64,000 bases of DNA from Cohaesibacter intestini (GTDB lineage: Bacteria; Pseudomonadota; Alphaproteobacteria; Rhizobiales; Cohaesibacteraceae), in the NCBI RefSeq assembly GCF_003324485.1, contig NZ_QODK01000001.1, positions 868,001-932,000 of the forward strand, in the 5' to 3' direction. The notes beneath the pieces are model-generated. The model searched no databases, was not told the DNA's origin, and saw nothing but the letters and a program-made list of their open reading frames with translations. Positions 19,723 to 29,801 of the stretch are shown in pieces (the stretch's first letter is position 1; the number at the start of each line of letters is the position of its first letter). The position numbers were made by a program, and so were the translations under genes.

Positions 19723-20235
19723 ATGAGCCTGACCAGTGATATCGATCTATTGCGCAATGTGCCCTTCTTTGCCGATTTCTCCGAGGATCAGCTGCGCCTG
19801 TTGGCCTTTGGCGCGGAATCGCGGATGTATCGCGCCAAGCAGGTGATGTTTCGGCAGGGGGATCTTGCTGACTCCGGGTTTGTTATCAGTGAAGGGCAGG
19901 TGCGGATGACCATCACGGTGGATGGTGTCGACCAGCAGTCGCAGATTTTGGGCCCCGGCTCGCTGATCGGTGAAATGGCTCTGTTGGCCGAAACTCGTCG
20001 CTCGGCGATGGCCGCCGCGATTGAGGATGTCAAGGTGATTCAGATCCGGCGAATTCTGTTCCGTCGGGTGATGGATGAATATCCCGACCTTGCCGTACAA
20101 CTGCGCGATAAGCTGGCTGGCCGTCTGAGCAACATGGTGCAGGATCTGGAGCAAGTCCGCTCGATGCTGGACCGCAATCAGGCCGCTGATATGAGCCTTG
20201 AAGAGGTTGCGGCTTTTGCCGACAAGCGCGACTAG
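19723..20235 (+). CDS. Cyclic-nucleotide-binding domain protein without HTH
   Basis: A 170-residue protein with one Crp-type cNMP-binding beta-roll (about 10-125): FRQGDLADSGFVISEGQVRM and PGSLIGEMALL, followed by TRRSAMAAA where Crp has its phosphate cassette. The C-terminal 45 residues are helical and acidic, with no recognisable DNA-binding domain. It would sense a nucleotide or act through protein contact rather than bind DNA. It lies 170 bp after the CenR-like gene, behind a terminator, so it has its own promoter. The ligand is unknown. Confidence 0.85.
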   Translation: MSLTSDIDLLRNVPFFADFSEDQLRLLAFGAESRMYRAKQVMFRQGDLADSGFVISEGQVRMTITVDGVDQQSQILGPGSLIGEMALLAETRRSAMAAAIEDVKVIQIRRILFRRVMDEYPDLAVQLRDKLAGRLSNMVQDLEQVRSMLDRNQAADMSLEEVAAFADKRD

Positions 20236-20280
20236 CGGCTTTCTGCTTCTGGTTGGCACCCGAGGCTTCCAAGCATAACT

Positions 20281-20319
20281 AAACCCCCGCCGATGGATGA
20301 TCGACGGGGGTTTTTTGTT
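20281..20319. terminator. Terminator between cNMP-binding gene and acs
   Basis: Nine-bp outer stem AAACCCCCG/CGGGGGTTT (20281-20289 with 20305-20313) with an inner CGA/TCG pairing, then a T-run. It can serve the converging acs less well because only three A flank it. Confidence 0.85.
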
Positions 20320-20345
20320 TATTGGATCAGTTGTTTAGCGATTGC

Positions 20346-22286
<1,941 letters not shown>

Positions 22287-22498
22287 GAGTTCCTCCCAGA
22301 ACAGGTCCAAATTTGGGTTGCCATCCCGCTACGCAAAAACACGGCGATGGTCTGACGTTCGCGCCCATTATGCTCAGCGGAATGCACCCCGTCCACTGGC
22401 TCGATATTGCCCTTTGGTCGGTTGTTGGAGGGTTTTTTGTCAAAGATTGCGCTGAAAGCGCAGGGGTTTACGACTTTGGGCTAGTGTTGCCTGGAGGA

Positions 22499-22858
22499 TC
22501 AATCGGGCAACAGGAAGATCTCACCCTGCCGTTTGGTCACCGTGACCGGGCTGAGAGACTGGCCAAGACAGGGGCCGGAGAGGCATTTGCCGTCGGACAA
22601 GCGAAAGCGCGCTCCATGGGTGGAGCAGACGATGAGGCTTGGATCGTTCCGGTCTAGAAATTCGTGCGGAAAGGTTTCAAGCGGCGTTTGAATATGGGGG
22701 CAGACATTGTGATAGCCGTGCACGGTCCCGTCTGGATCCATTGTAATGATCAGATCCAGATCTTTGTCCCGATGGGTAAGAATCGCGTTAAAGGCGCCGG
22801 TTGGCTGCAAATCGGCCAGTTTGCAAAGGAGAATCGGGGCGCTCTTGGGGTTTGGCAT
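22499..22858 (-). CDS. Rieske [2Fe-2S] ferredoxin-like protein
   Basis: A 119-residue soluble Rieske protein. The cluster ligands are visible: Cys53 and His55 (NVCPH) and Cys78 and His81 (VCSTH). It is like the small Rieske ferredoxins or NirD-type electron carriers rather than bc1 Rieske, having no membrane anchor. It is the last gene of the ocd-ctlX-Rieske unit (18-bp gap to ctlX), which is an unexpected partner for two non-redox hydrolase/deaminase enzymes. Two further cysteines lie at about 92 and 97. Its electron donor and acceptor are unknown. Confidence 0.85.
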   Translation of the reverse strand: MPNPKSAPILLCKLADLQPTGAFNAILTHRDKDLDLIITMDPDGTVHGYHNVCPHIQTPLETFPHEFLDRNDPSLIVCSTHGARFRLSDGKCLSGPCLGQSLSPVTVTKRQGEIFLLPD

Positions 22859-22876
22859 GGCAGGATCTTTTGCGAA

Positions 22877-23809
22877 TCACCCTCTGGGAGTCAAATGGAT
22901 CCCTGCAATGGTACAGCGAACCGACCCGCCTGCCATCTCGATTGTCGGGATGGACAGCGGCAGCAATCTAGCAGATTGCTCTATGGTCTCGATCTGGTCC
23001 GGGGTCAGTGCGTCATGGGCCCGGGTCGATAAAGCGAGAATGCGGCCCTCTGCGCCCTGCAACTCAATGGCATTGCCGGCAAAATTGCCAATCTGGTCAT
23101 TTGTCAGGCCAATCACTGTGCGGCCTGATGCTTTGAGGCGGCTGATCATTTCGCGTTTGCGACTTTCATCCTCGATCATGTCGAGCCCAATCAGGGCAAA
23201 TTCGGTGGCGATGCACATCAGCACATTGGTGTGATAGATCGCCGTGCCATGGGCGTCGCTGGCGGCAAAGGCCATGGGTTCGAAATTGAAGTGGGTCGAG
23301 AAACGCTCAAGGGCAATGGGGTCCGTTCGGTCCGATCTGGTGGCATAGGCGACCCGATCAATATGGTCGAGCACCATGGCTCCAGTGCCTTCAAGAAACA
23401 GGCCGTCCGGTTCAAGGCCTGAATAATCGATCACATCCTGCACACGGTAGCGATGCTTGAGCATTTCGATGATATCGGGGCGGCGTTCAAGGCGGCGATT
23501 CTCTGCTTTCATTGGATACATCGCGATATGACCGCCCGCATGGGTGGAGAACCAATTGTTGGGAAAGACCGAATCAGGAGTTTCGGTTGTCTGATCCTCA
23601 AACAGATGGACGGTGACGCCCGCTTCCTGCAGATGCTTTGCTGCCTGGGTTATTTCTGCATGGGCCAGAGCCGCGATGTCCGCTTGCCCATCAATCGGCA
23701 AATCCGTATCCAACGCCTGAAAGGCATTGTCGAGGGCCGTTTGGCCATTGATGTGGAAGTGGTGTGGGCGAATCATGACAATGGCGGCCGGAGCCTGAGC
23801 GGACATCAT
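22877..23809 (-). CDS. ctlX: Citrulline hydrolase CtlX (amidinotransferase fold)
   Basis: A 310-residue protein of the guanidino-group-modifying superfamily, CtlX branch, which degrades citrulline in related bacteria. The family framework is visible: IRPHHFHINGQTALDNAFQ at 13-31, TPDSVFPNNWFSTH near 77-90, LEGTGAMVLD near 140 and the catalytic-type Cys299 in GGSVRCTIAG. It follows ocd by 32 bp and precedes the Rieske gene by 18 bp. Together with ornithine cyclodeaminase it suggests citrulline to ornithine to proline. Arginine deiminase and transporters are not seen here. Confidence 0.88.
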   Translation of the reverse strand: MMSAQAPAAIVMIRPHHFHINGQTALDNAFQALDTDLPIDGQADIAALAHAEITQAAKHLQEAGVTVHLFEDQTTETPDSVFPNNWFSTHAGGHIAMYPMKAENRRLERRPDIIEMLKHRYRVQDVIDYSGLEPDGLFLEGTGAMVLDHIDRVAYATRSDRTDPIALERFSTHFNFEPMAFAASDAHGTAIYHTNVLMCIATEFALIGLDMIEDESRKREMISRLKASGRTVIGLTNDQIGNFAGNAIELQGAEGRILALSTRAHDALTPDQIETIEQSARLLPLSIPTIEMAGGSVRCTIAGIHLTPRG

Positions 23810-23841
23810 CGGGAGGTCTCCTGAATGGTCAGGCGATGGGC

Positions 23842-24912
23842 CTATTCGGCGGCTGTGACATTCTTTTCGGCTCGACGGACCATGCCATAGAGGTCGCGTG
23901 GTTCGTCCGGGTCAGCCAGCATGTCCAGATTGTCAAAGAATTCGGTGCCCTGAATGGCGCCATAGAGATAGCGCAGGGCAGAGAAATCCTCGATTGCGAA
24001 GCCGACCGAATCAAACAGGGTGATCTGGTTATCCGAGGTGCGGCCCGTTTCCTTGCCAGCAATTACTTGCCACAATTCCTTGACCGGGTGGTCCTCTGCC
24101 AACTGCTGGATTTCACCCTCAATGCGGGTTTGTGGCGGATATTCAACGAAAATGTCAGAGCGCAGCAGAATGTCCTTGTGCAGCTCGGTCTTGCCGGGGC
24201 AATCGCCGCCAATGGCGTTGATATGCTGCCCGGAGCCGACCATGTTGTCGGTCAGAATGGTGGCGCATTGTTTGTCGGCGGTGCAGGTGGTGATGATGTC
24301 GGCACCACTGACACATTCCTGATGGCTGTCGGTGCGAATGACAGTAAGGCCGGAATCGCGCAGGTTGAAGACCGCCTTGTCGGTGGCCACGGGGTCGATG
24401 TCATACAGACGGACAGTGTCGATGCCGCAGATGGACTTGAAGGCCAGGGCCTGAAACTCGCACTGGGCACCATTGCCGATCATTGCCATGACCTTTGCAT
24501 TCTTTGGTGCCAGATACTTGGCCGCCACCGCTGACATGGCCGCGGTGCGCAGGGCGGTCAGAATGGTCATTTCAGTCAACAGGATCGGATAGCCGTTGCC
24601 AACATCGGCCAACAGGCCAAAGGCGGTGACCGTCTGTAGGCCCTCTTTGGTGTTTTTCGGATGACCATTGACGTATTTGAAGCCATAGACCTCGCCATCC
24701 GAGGTTGGCATCAGCTCGATCACGCCTTCCTTGGAGTGTGAGGCGACACGCGGGGTCTTGTCAAAGCTCTCCCAGCGTTTGAAATCACTCTCGATCTGCG
24801 CTGCGATGCCGCCGATCATCTTTTCCACGCCGATCGAGAGAATCAGTTTCATCATATTGTCGACGCTGACAAAGGGGACGAGATTGAGGCTGTCTTTTCG
24901 CGGTTTGATCAT
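23842..24912 (-). CDS. Ornithine cyclodeaminase
   Basis: A 356-residue enzyme of the OCD/mu-crystallin family, NAD-dependent conversion of ornithine to proline plus ammonia. The Rossmann motif is IGNGAQCEFQALAF (about 146-159), with substrate-side RTAAMSAVAAKYL before it and the catalytic-type Asp in GGDCPGKTEL. The ATG at 24912 is used (AGGA upstream); the longer frame would run through the promoter shared with the divergent Lrp gene. It is first in the ocd-ctlX-Rieske unit. Confidence 0.92.
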   Translation of the reverse strand: MIKPRKDSLNLVPFVSVDNMMKLILSIGVEKMIGGIAAQIESDFKRWESFDKTPRVASHSKEGVIELMPTSDGEVYGFKYVNGHPKNTKEGLQTVTAFGLLADVGNGYPILLTEMTILTALRTAAMSAVAAKYLAPKNAKVMAMIGNGAQCEFQALAFKSICGIDTVRLYDIDPVATDKAVFNLRDSGLTVIRTDSHQECVSGADIITTCTADKQCATILTDNMVGSGQHINAIGGDCPGKTELHKDILLRSDIFVEYPPQTRIEGEIQQLAEDHPVKELWQVIAGKETGRTSDNQITLFDSVGFAIEDFSALRYLYGAIQGTEFFDNLDMLADPDEPRDLYGMVRRAEKNVTAAE

Positions 24913-25116
24913 CGAGGCATCCTGCTTTCTGGCACAATGTGGGAGGGATCGGGTGCGACTGAAATGTGGTCTTTCAGGAACCGATTGCGCTTTGTTGTTG
25001 AGAATAGCGGGCCGGTTAATCAGACAAAATGGCAAAAGGCTTCAATAATCGACAGACTTTTGATAATTTCGTCAGATGTTTTTATGCAAAATGATAAATT
25101 TGGGGCGCGAAGGGAC

Positions 25117-25560
25117 ATGACAACACACTCAGCGAAGCATGTTTATGATCAACTGGACAAGGAGTTGATTTCGCTTTTGCGCCATGACGGGCGGGCGCCA
25201 TTATCCAAGCTCGCCGATATTCTCAAAGTGTCGCGCGGAACAGTGCAGAATCGCCTCGACCGATTGCAGGAATCCGGTGCGGTGATCGGCTTTACGGTGA
25301 GGGTGCGCGAAGATTATGAGCTTGATGGTATCCGGGCGGTGATGATGATCGAGGTGGTGGGAAAATCCACTTCGCAGGTGATCAAGCGTCTGCGCGGCAT
25401 GCCGGAGCTTCAAACCCTGCATACCACCAATGGCTCGTGGGATCTGGTGGCGGAAATTCAGGCCGCGTCTCTCTCCGATTTTGATCGGGTGCTGCGTGAG
25501 GTGCGGCTGATTGAAGGGGTGCTGAACAGCGAAACGAGCATTCTGCTCAGCACCATCTGA
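25117..25560 (+). CDS. Lrp/AsnC-family transcriptional regulator
   Basis: A 147-residue feast/famine regulator. It has a winged HTH at about 10-60 (DKELISLLRHDGRAPLSKLADILK, then SRGTVQNRLDRLQ) and a C-terminal RAM ligand-binding domain (about 70-145). It is divergent from ocd over 204 bp, the usual position of an OCD activator responding to an amino acid such as ornithine or arginine. The start at 25117 has a close AGGGA; an ATG at 25084 would add 11 residues. Target and effector are inferred from context only. Confidence 0.9.
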   Translation: MTTHSAKHVYDQLDKELISLLRHDGRAPLSKLADILKVSRGTVQNRLDRLQESGAVIGFTVRVREDYELDGIRAVMMIEVVGKSTSQVIKRLRGMPELQTLHTTNGSWDLVAEIQAASLSDFDRVLREVRLIEGVLNSETSILLSTI

Positions 25561-25576
25561 ACCGGTTGCCCTTTTG

Positions 25577-25990
25577 TCAGCCAAACCAGCCGAGAATCGC
25601 GCCCTGAGCAGCGAGATTGACCAGCCAGTGGCCGCCATCTATCAGAGTGAGGCGGAAGGGCTTTTTCTGATAGGCATAATTGACGGTGAGGGTCGTGGCG
25701 ACAAATCCGATCCAGATGAAAATTGCCGACATCATTCCGCGCCGCGGGGTCGGGTCGCCGACATGGACCAGAATGCCAAACAGCATGGTCGCTATGACGA
25801 TATTGGCCAAGGCGGCGATGATGAAAGGCAGTGGGCTTTGCTTGCCGTCCGCACCCTTAATGGTTTCGGGAGTCAGGCCTGCCGCCGTCATCCATGGTTT
25901 GGCCAGCAGCATGTACCAGATAGCACCGATGGCATACCCGGCCAGTGCTGACAGCAACACGGCGATCCAATTGACTTCATCCAACGGCAT
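25577..25990 (-). CDS. DUF1761 membrane protein
   Basis: A 137-residue protein with four predicted membrane segments (about 8-30, 52-74, 82-104, 113-135). It matches the DUF1761 pattern: NWIAVLLSALAGYAIGAIWY at the N-terminus with the WY pair, KPWM, and a C-terminal GGHWLVNLAAQGAILG. Function is unknown for the family. It converges on the Lrp gene with a 16-bp gap and no clear terminator. Confidence 0.8.
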   Translation of the reverse strand: MPLDEVNWIAVLLSALAGYAIGAIWYMLLAKPWMTAAGLTPETIKGADGKQSPLPFIIAALANIVIATMLFGILVHVGDPTPRRGMMSAIFIWIGFVATTLTVNYAYQKKPFRLTLIDGGHWLVNLAAQGAILGWFG

Positions 25991-26209
25991 TGTCTTCTCC
26001 CAGCCTTGATTCCTGAACTGACGGCTCCGTTCGGGTTGTATCAGAAGATCAGGGAAATTGACTATTAAATCTTGTTTGGTTTATTGCATGTGAAAAAGCT
26101 TCAACCGAATGTGATTGGCACTTGAAAGGCACTTCGCCTTACCTTTCAGCATGATCTCATTTTCTGAATATGGCATGGTGCCGAACTTCTTCAAAGCCGG
26201 GTGGTCACG

Positions 26210-26971
26210 ATGATGCTTTCTCGACGCGCATTGATGCGCCTTGTTCCTGCTGCTGTTGCTCTGGGTGTCGGACTCGCTTCGGCTGTGCCGGGCGTTGCTG
26301 CCACGGGGGATAGCCCCGTCGTGGTGGAGTTATTTACCTCGCAGGGCTGCTCGTCCTGTCCGCCAGCGGACAAGCTGTTGGGTGAATTGTCGGCCAATCC
26401 AAATGTGATTGCCCTGACGCAGGCTGTCGATTACTGGGACTATCTTGGCTGGAAGGATGAAAATGCCCGCAAAGCTCATACGGTTCGTCAGCAGAATTAT
26501 GCCCGGGTGCGCGGGGATCGCCGCATCTATACCCCCCAAATGGTGATCAATGGGCGCACCCATGTGGTCGGATCCCGCCGTGGGGAAGTGGAGCGCGGTC
26601 TGGCGCGTGGTGCAAAGGCTTTGTCCGTTATTATCAAAACCGAAACCTCGCGCGATGCCCTCAAGATTTCGGTGGCAGGATCAAACAGCGTTGACAAACG
26701 GGTGCGCAATAGCACGCTTTATCTCGTTCCATTCAAAAAGTCGGTTTCGGTGGCGATCAAGCGGGGAGAAAACCGGGGTCGGACCGTAACCTATCATAAT
26801 GTGGTGTCCGGGATGCGGCCGATTGGTATGTGGCATGGGGATTCGATTGCCGTCGAGTTGCCTCTGGCGGAATTGCAGGAGCATGGATTTGATGGCTGCG
26901 CGGTGTTGCTTCAGGCAGATCTGAAAGGATTGCCCGGTCCCATACATGGTGCAGCCATGGTGTCATTCTGA
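26210..26971 (+). CDS. DUF1223 thioredoxin-like secreted protein
   Basis: A 253-residue exported protein. The N-terminal signal sequence includes RR at 5-6 and a hydrophobic core; the twin Arg is not a full Tat motif. The mature N-terminus has VELFTSQGCSSCPPADKLL with Cys47 and Cys50 in a thioredoxin-like CxxC, then DYWDYLGWKD, typical of DUF1223. Probably periplasmic thiol redox; substrate unknown. The ATG at 26210 is preceded by GGGTGG; GTG 26201 is an alternative. A 219-bp gap precedes it. Cytochrome b561 converges on it. Confidence 0.85.
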   Translation: MMLSRRALMRLVPAAVALGVGLASAVPGVAATGDSPVVVELFTSQGCSSCPPADKLLGELSANPNVIALTQAVDYWDYLGWKDENARKAHTVRQQNYARVRGDRRIYTPQMVINGRTHVVGSRRGEVERGLARGAKALSVIIKTETSRDALKISVAGSNSVDKRVRNSTLYLVPFKKSVSVAIKRGENRGRTVTYHNVVSGMRPIGMWHGDSIAVELPLAELQEHGFDGCAVLLQADLKGLPGPIHGAAMVSF

Positions 26972-26983
26972 CAAATGACGGGG

Positions 26984-27601
26984 TCAGGACGTCAGGCGCT
27001 TCTTGACCAGCTTCCAGCCCGTGATCATTGGGGTGACCAGATTTTCGCGTTTCCAGATCTTGTAAAAGAGGATCGCGGCAACATGAAGGACCACGATGAT
27101 CATCACGGCCTTTGATAAAATATGATGCAGTCGATTGGCTAGCACCGACATATCATAGCCGACATAGCTGGCAAGCGGGCCGACATTGACATAGTCATCA
27201 GGATCGGAAACCAGACCGGTTACTGCCTGGGCGATCAGAATGGCCAGAAGCGCGAACGCGGCGAATGCGCCGAGTGGATTGTGCCCCGGCCAGTAGCTCG
27301 GTTCACGCCGGGCTATGGTGGACAGATACCTTATGACCGCGTTCGGGCCATAAATGAAATGACTGAACCGGGCCGTTTTTGGGCCAACAAATCCCCAAAT
27401 CAGGCGGAAGGCCAACAGGCCGCAGACTGCATATCCGGCATAGAAATGCAGGGTCATGACATCCGGGCCAAATTCCCCCAGTCCCCATGCAGTTGCCACC
27501 GCGATGACAAGGGCCCAATGAAAGAGCCGCAGGGCCGGGTCCCAGATTTTGACATGCTCAACGTTGCTCGGGACTTCCGTGTTTGAATGCTTGTCGCTCA
27601 T
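26984..27601 (-). CDS. Cytochrome b561-type membrane subunit
   Basis: A 205-residue di-haem cytochrome b of the Ni/Fe-hydrogenase b-subunit/YodB-like family. Four membrane segments carry candidate axial histidines: His28 (RLFHW), His52 (LHFYAGY), the HH of NRLHHILSK (about 160-161) and His in VLHVAAI. It would pass electrons between quinone and a periplasmic partner. The gene for a class II cytochrome c' lies 91 bp upstream in the same direction, an established partnership in Proteobacteria. A weak hairpin lies between the two genes. Confidence 0.88.
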   Translation of the reverse strand: MSDKHSNTEVPSNVEHVKIWDPALRLFHWALVIAVATAWGLGEFGPDVMTLHFYAGYAVCGLLAFRLIWGFVGPKTARFSHFIYGPNAVIRYLSTIARREPSYWPGHNPLGAFAAFALLAILIAQAVTGLVSDPDDYVNVGPLASYVGYDMSVLANRLHHILSKAVMIIVVLHVAAILFYKIWKRENLVTPMITGWKLVKKRLTS

Positions 27602-27650
27602 GCTGTTTCTCTGATGTCAGAATATGGCTGATAGGAGACGAGAATGATAA

Positions 27651-27673
27651 AGACCGGGACGGATGCCCGGTCT
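27651..27673 (-). other. Hairpin between cytochrome c' and b561 genes
   Basis: Perfect 8-bp stem AGACCGGG/CCCGGTCT with a 7-nt loop. The minus-strand U-run after it is short (AAA on the plus strand), so it may attenuate rather than stop transcription from the cytochrome c' gene into b561. Confidence 0.5.
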
Positions 27674-27692
27674 CTGGATTGAATGAAAAATT

Positions 27693-28139
27693 CTATTTCT
27701 CGCGGAAGCTGTCGTGGCAGGCTTTGCAGGTGCCGCCGGTTTGACCCAGAGCCTTGCCAAGCTCGGCGCGGCCCTTGCCAGCTTCGGTTTGCAACATGGC
27801 AACGGCTCCCGCCAGAGCGCCCGCTTTCTCGCCAAATTCTGGGAAATTGTCCCAAATTTCCTTCTTGGAGCGGGTTTTGCCGGACATTGCGGAGGAATCC
27901 GTACCCGGTACAAAGAGGAAACCGATGTTGGTCTTGGACAGATGGAACAGATTGTCGGCGTGGGTTTGCGCCTTTTTGGCATCATACTCGACTTCGCCCT
28001 TGGCCATGGCTGCGAGTGCGCCCATATTGGCCCCAAGCAGTTTGAAATGCCCCTGACGGGCTTCGATGGCTTTGTCGTTGGCGAGGGCAGGAACAGCAAG
28101 GAGGGAAGCAGCGACGGCTGCAAGAGCAAGTGTGCGCAT
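27693..28139 (-). CDS. Cytochrome c' (class II c-type cytochrome)
   Basis: A 148-residue periplasmic four-helix-bundle cytochrome. The signal peptide ends near ALA-ND (about residue 20), and CKACH (138-142) close to the C-terminus is the class II haem site. Family members bind NO or transfer electrons. The ATG at 28139 gives MRTLALAAVAAS; a longer frame upstream adds nine charged residues not expected before a signal peptide. It is upstream of cytochrome b561 in the same direction. Confidence 0.9.
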   Translation of the reverse strand: MRTLALAAVAASLLAVPALANDKAIEARQGHFKLLGANMGALAAMAKGEVEYDAKKAQTHADNLFHLSKTNIGFLFVPGTDSSAMSGKTRSKKEIWDNFPEFGEKAGALAGAVAMLQTEAGKGRAELGKALGQTGGTCKACHDSFREK

Positions 28140-28523
28140 AGTTTGGTCCTCTTGATCGTTGGTCATTCAATGGTTCGAATTATAAAAATTTGAAGTGTGA
28201 CGATCGTATCAGCATCATTTCGGCTTTTTGATGCATTGCACGGTCTCATCAATAAACTTTCCGTGATCAGGGCCACTGACTGCGGAAAGGGCAGCTGACT
28301 CTTATGGCAGATAATTTGCACTATTATGAATATAGCCAACCTGCCACGGGTTGAAAGCCTTTGTCGCACTCTGATGCCAATTGTCGCGGGCAGCCGAGCA
28401 AATGGTCAAGGCCCTCTTCTGATTTGTTCGCAGGAGATCCGGATTTGGATCGATTCTGCAAAAAAGGCCCGCCGGATTGTATTTCTCGGCGAGCCTTTGG
28501 AGTGCCATCACTCAGTGAAGGGG
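28140..28523. other. Gap between cytochrome c' and saccharopine dehydrogenase genes
   Basis: 384 bp without a gene. The right end carries the terminator of the upstream saccharopine dehydrogenase gene (28460-28498). The left part must contain the cytochrome c' promoter, where I see no convincing -35/-10 pair. Confidence 0.6.
28460..28498 (-). terminator. Terminator of the saccharopine dehydrogenase gene
   Basis: Interrupted stem: AAAGGC/GCCTTT outside and CGCCG/CGGCG inside, separated by one mismatch, with a 12-nt loop. Six A on the plus strand give the U-run for the minus transcript. Confidence 0.8.
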
Positions 28524-29606
28524 TTACAGACCGGCTTTTTCGCGGACTTCGTCAAACTTGTTTGCCGCATTCTTCCATTCCGGGCCCTGATCAAAGCGCA
28601 GCAGCGAAGTGATGAACTGATCTGAGAATTCCTCGGCGGCCTGGGCTGGCAGGAGCGAAGGCAGATTGTCAATGGACGTGACTTCCACCGCATCGCCGGC
28701 GCCATTTTTCGCCACTTCGATCACCGGTTCGGTCCAACTGGTCGGCGCGTCATAAATGGGCAGTGGGTTGAAATCAGAGAAAGGATCGCAGGAGACGTCG
28801 GCGATGACTTTCATAGTGCAATTGGCGTCTGACAGGTGGCTCTTGTTGGCCAGCAACAGGCCGGGGCCGAACATCAGCACGCAATTGACCATCAGGTCAT
28901 GAGACAGAAGCGTCTGGCGATCGAGCAGACGGGTTTCCTCAATGTCCCATTTGGTCACCGAGAAGCCGACCGCTTCAAGGCATTCACAAGCGCCCGTGCC
29001 GGAGCGTCCCTTGGCACCGATAACAATGGCGGTCGGCATATCGCCGTCCCCTTCGGTGGCCAAAGCGCGCAATTTCTCGATGATCACATCCTGACTTTCA
29101 TAAGGGCTGACACCATGGAGGATTTCGTCGCGCCCGGCGCGGCGTTCGAGCAGACGGTGCGCCCCGAGGGCGGCGCCCATCCAACCGGCCCAATAACCAA
29201 AGGCGGCAACCCGGCGGCCATCGTCGCCAACGAGGAACTCGATGTCATAAAGCAGGCCGTCGCCCTTGGTGAAGCGGGCCATCTCACCTTCCCAACCGGT
29301 CTGGTCCTTATAAATATGGGCGAAATGGATCATCCGATGTGGCAGCTCGGCAGGGGTTTCGGCCAGTTCTTTGAGGCCCAAAATGACCGTGTCCTTGGGG
29401 GCATCGACCCAGGAGCGCGGGGCCGCGATGGCGCAGCCTGCCGCTTCATAGTCAGCATCGGCAAAGGCGCGTTTGTCACTGGCCTCGACGGTGACTTGGA
29501 AGCCAGCATCGTGCAGGATTTTTGCATTTTTCGGGGTCAGAGCCGTGCGGCGCTCGGTGCTGCGATCTTCGTCGCGCAGCCAGATATGGGCTTTGGGTTC
29601 GGACAT
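28524..29606 (-). CDS. Saccharopine dehydrogenase (NAD+, L-lysine-forming) type
   Basis: A 360-residue protein of the alanine dehydrogenase/PNT-like superfamily, similar in length and layout to yeast Lys1. The N-domain begins with the family's ERRTALTP (about 18-25), continues with VILGLKEL and HFAHIYKDQTGWE, and carries a Rossmann segment VIGAKGRSGTGACE (about 196-209); DVSCDP lies near 270. Lys1 interconverts lysine plus 2-oxoglutarate with saccharopine. The partner saccharopine reductase/LKR is not in the window. A LysE-type exporter gene follows upstream. Confidence 0.85.
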   Translation of the reverse strand: MSEPKAHIWLRDEDRSTERRTALTPKNAKILHDAGFQVTVEASDKRAFADADYEAAGCAIAAPRSWVDAPKDTVILGLKELAETPAELPHRMIHFAHIYKDQTGWEGEMARFTKGDGLLYDIEFLVGDDGRRVAAFGYWAGWMGAALGAHRLLERRAGRDEILHGVSPYESQDVIIEKLRALATEGDGDMPTAIVIGAKGRSGTGACECLEAVGFSVTKWDIEETRLLDRQTLLSHDLMVNCVLMFGPGLLLANKSHLSDANCTMKVIADVSCDPFSDFNPLPIYDAPTSWTEPVIEVAKNGAGDAVEVTSIDNLPSLLPAQAAEEFSDQFITSLLRFDQGPEWKNAANKFDEVREKAGL

Positions 29607-29801
29607 GGTTGGTCTCCATCTGGTCGGCAGGCGCGCCCGCTATTTTGCTTCAGATTTGCTTCAGGCGCTGTCTTTTTTCGTTGGCGGCTAGATTACCCGC
29701 TTTGAATCAAAAAGATAGAGGGAGGCCTGTGCCGAAATGTTGGATCGGGATGCGATTTCGTCATTTTGCCAGTATGCCAGCGCAGCTTGTCGCCCCGAGG
29801 G

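Noticed and set aside
26116-26130. Second sigma-54-like site (TTGGCAC with GG-N10-GC) before DUF1223
   Set aside because: The -12 element reads AAAGGC instead of TTGC, and no paired dyads or RNA structure follow; probably chance.
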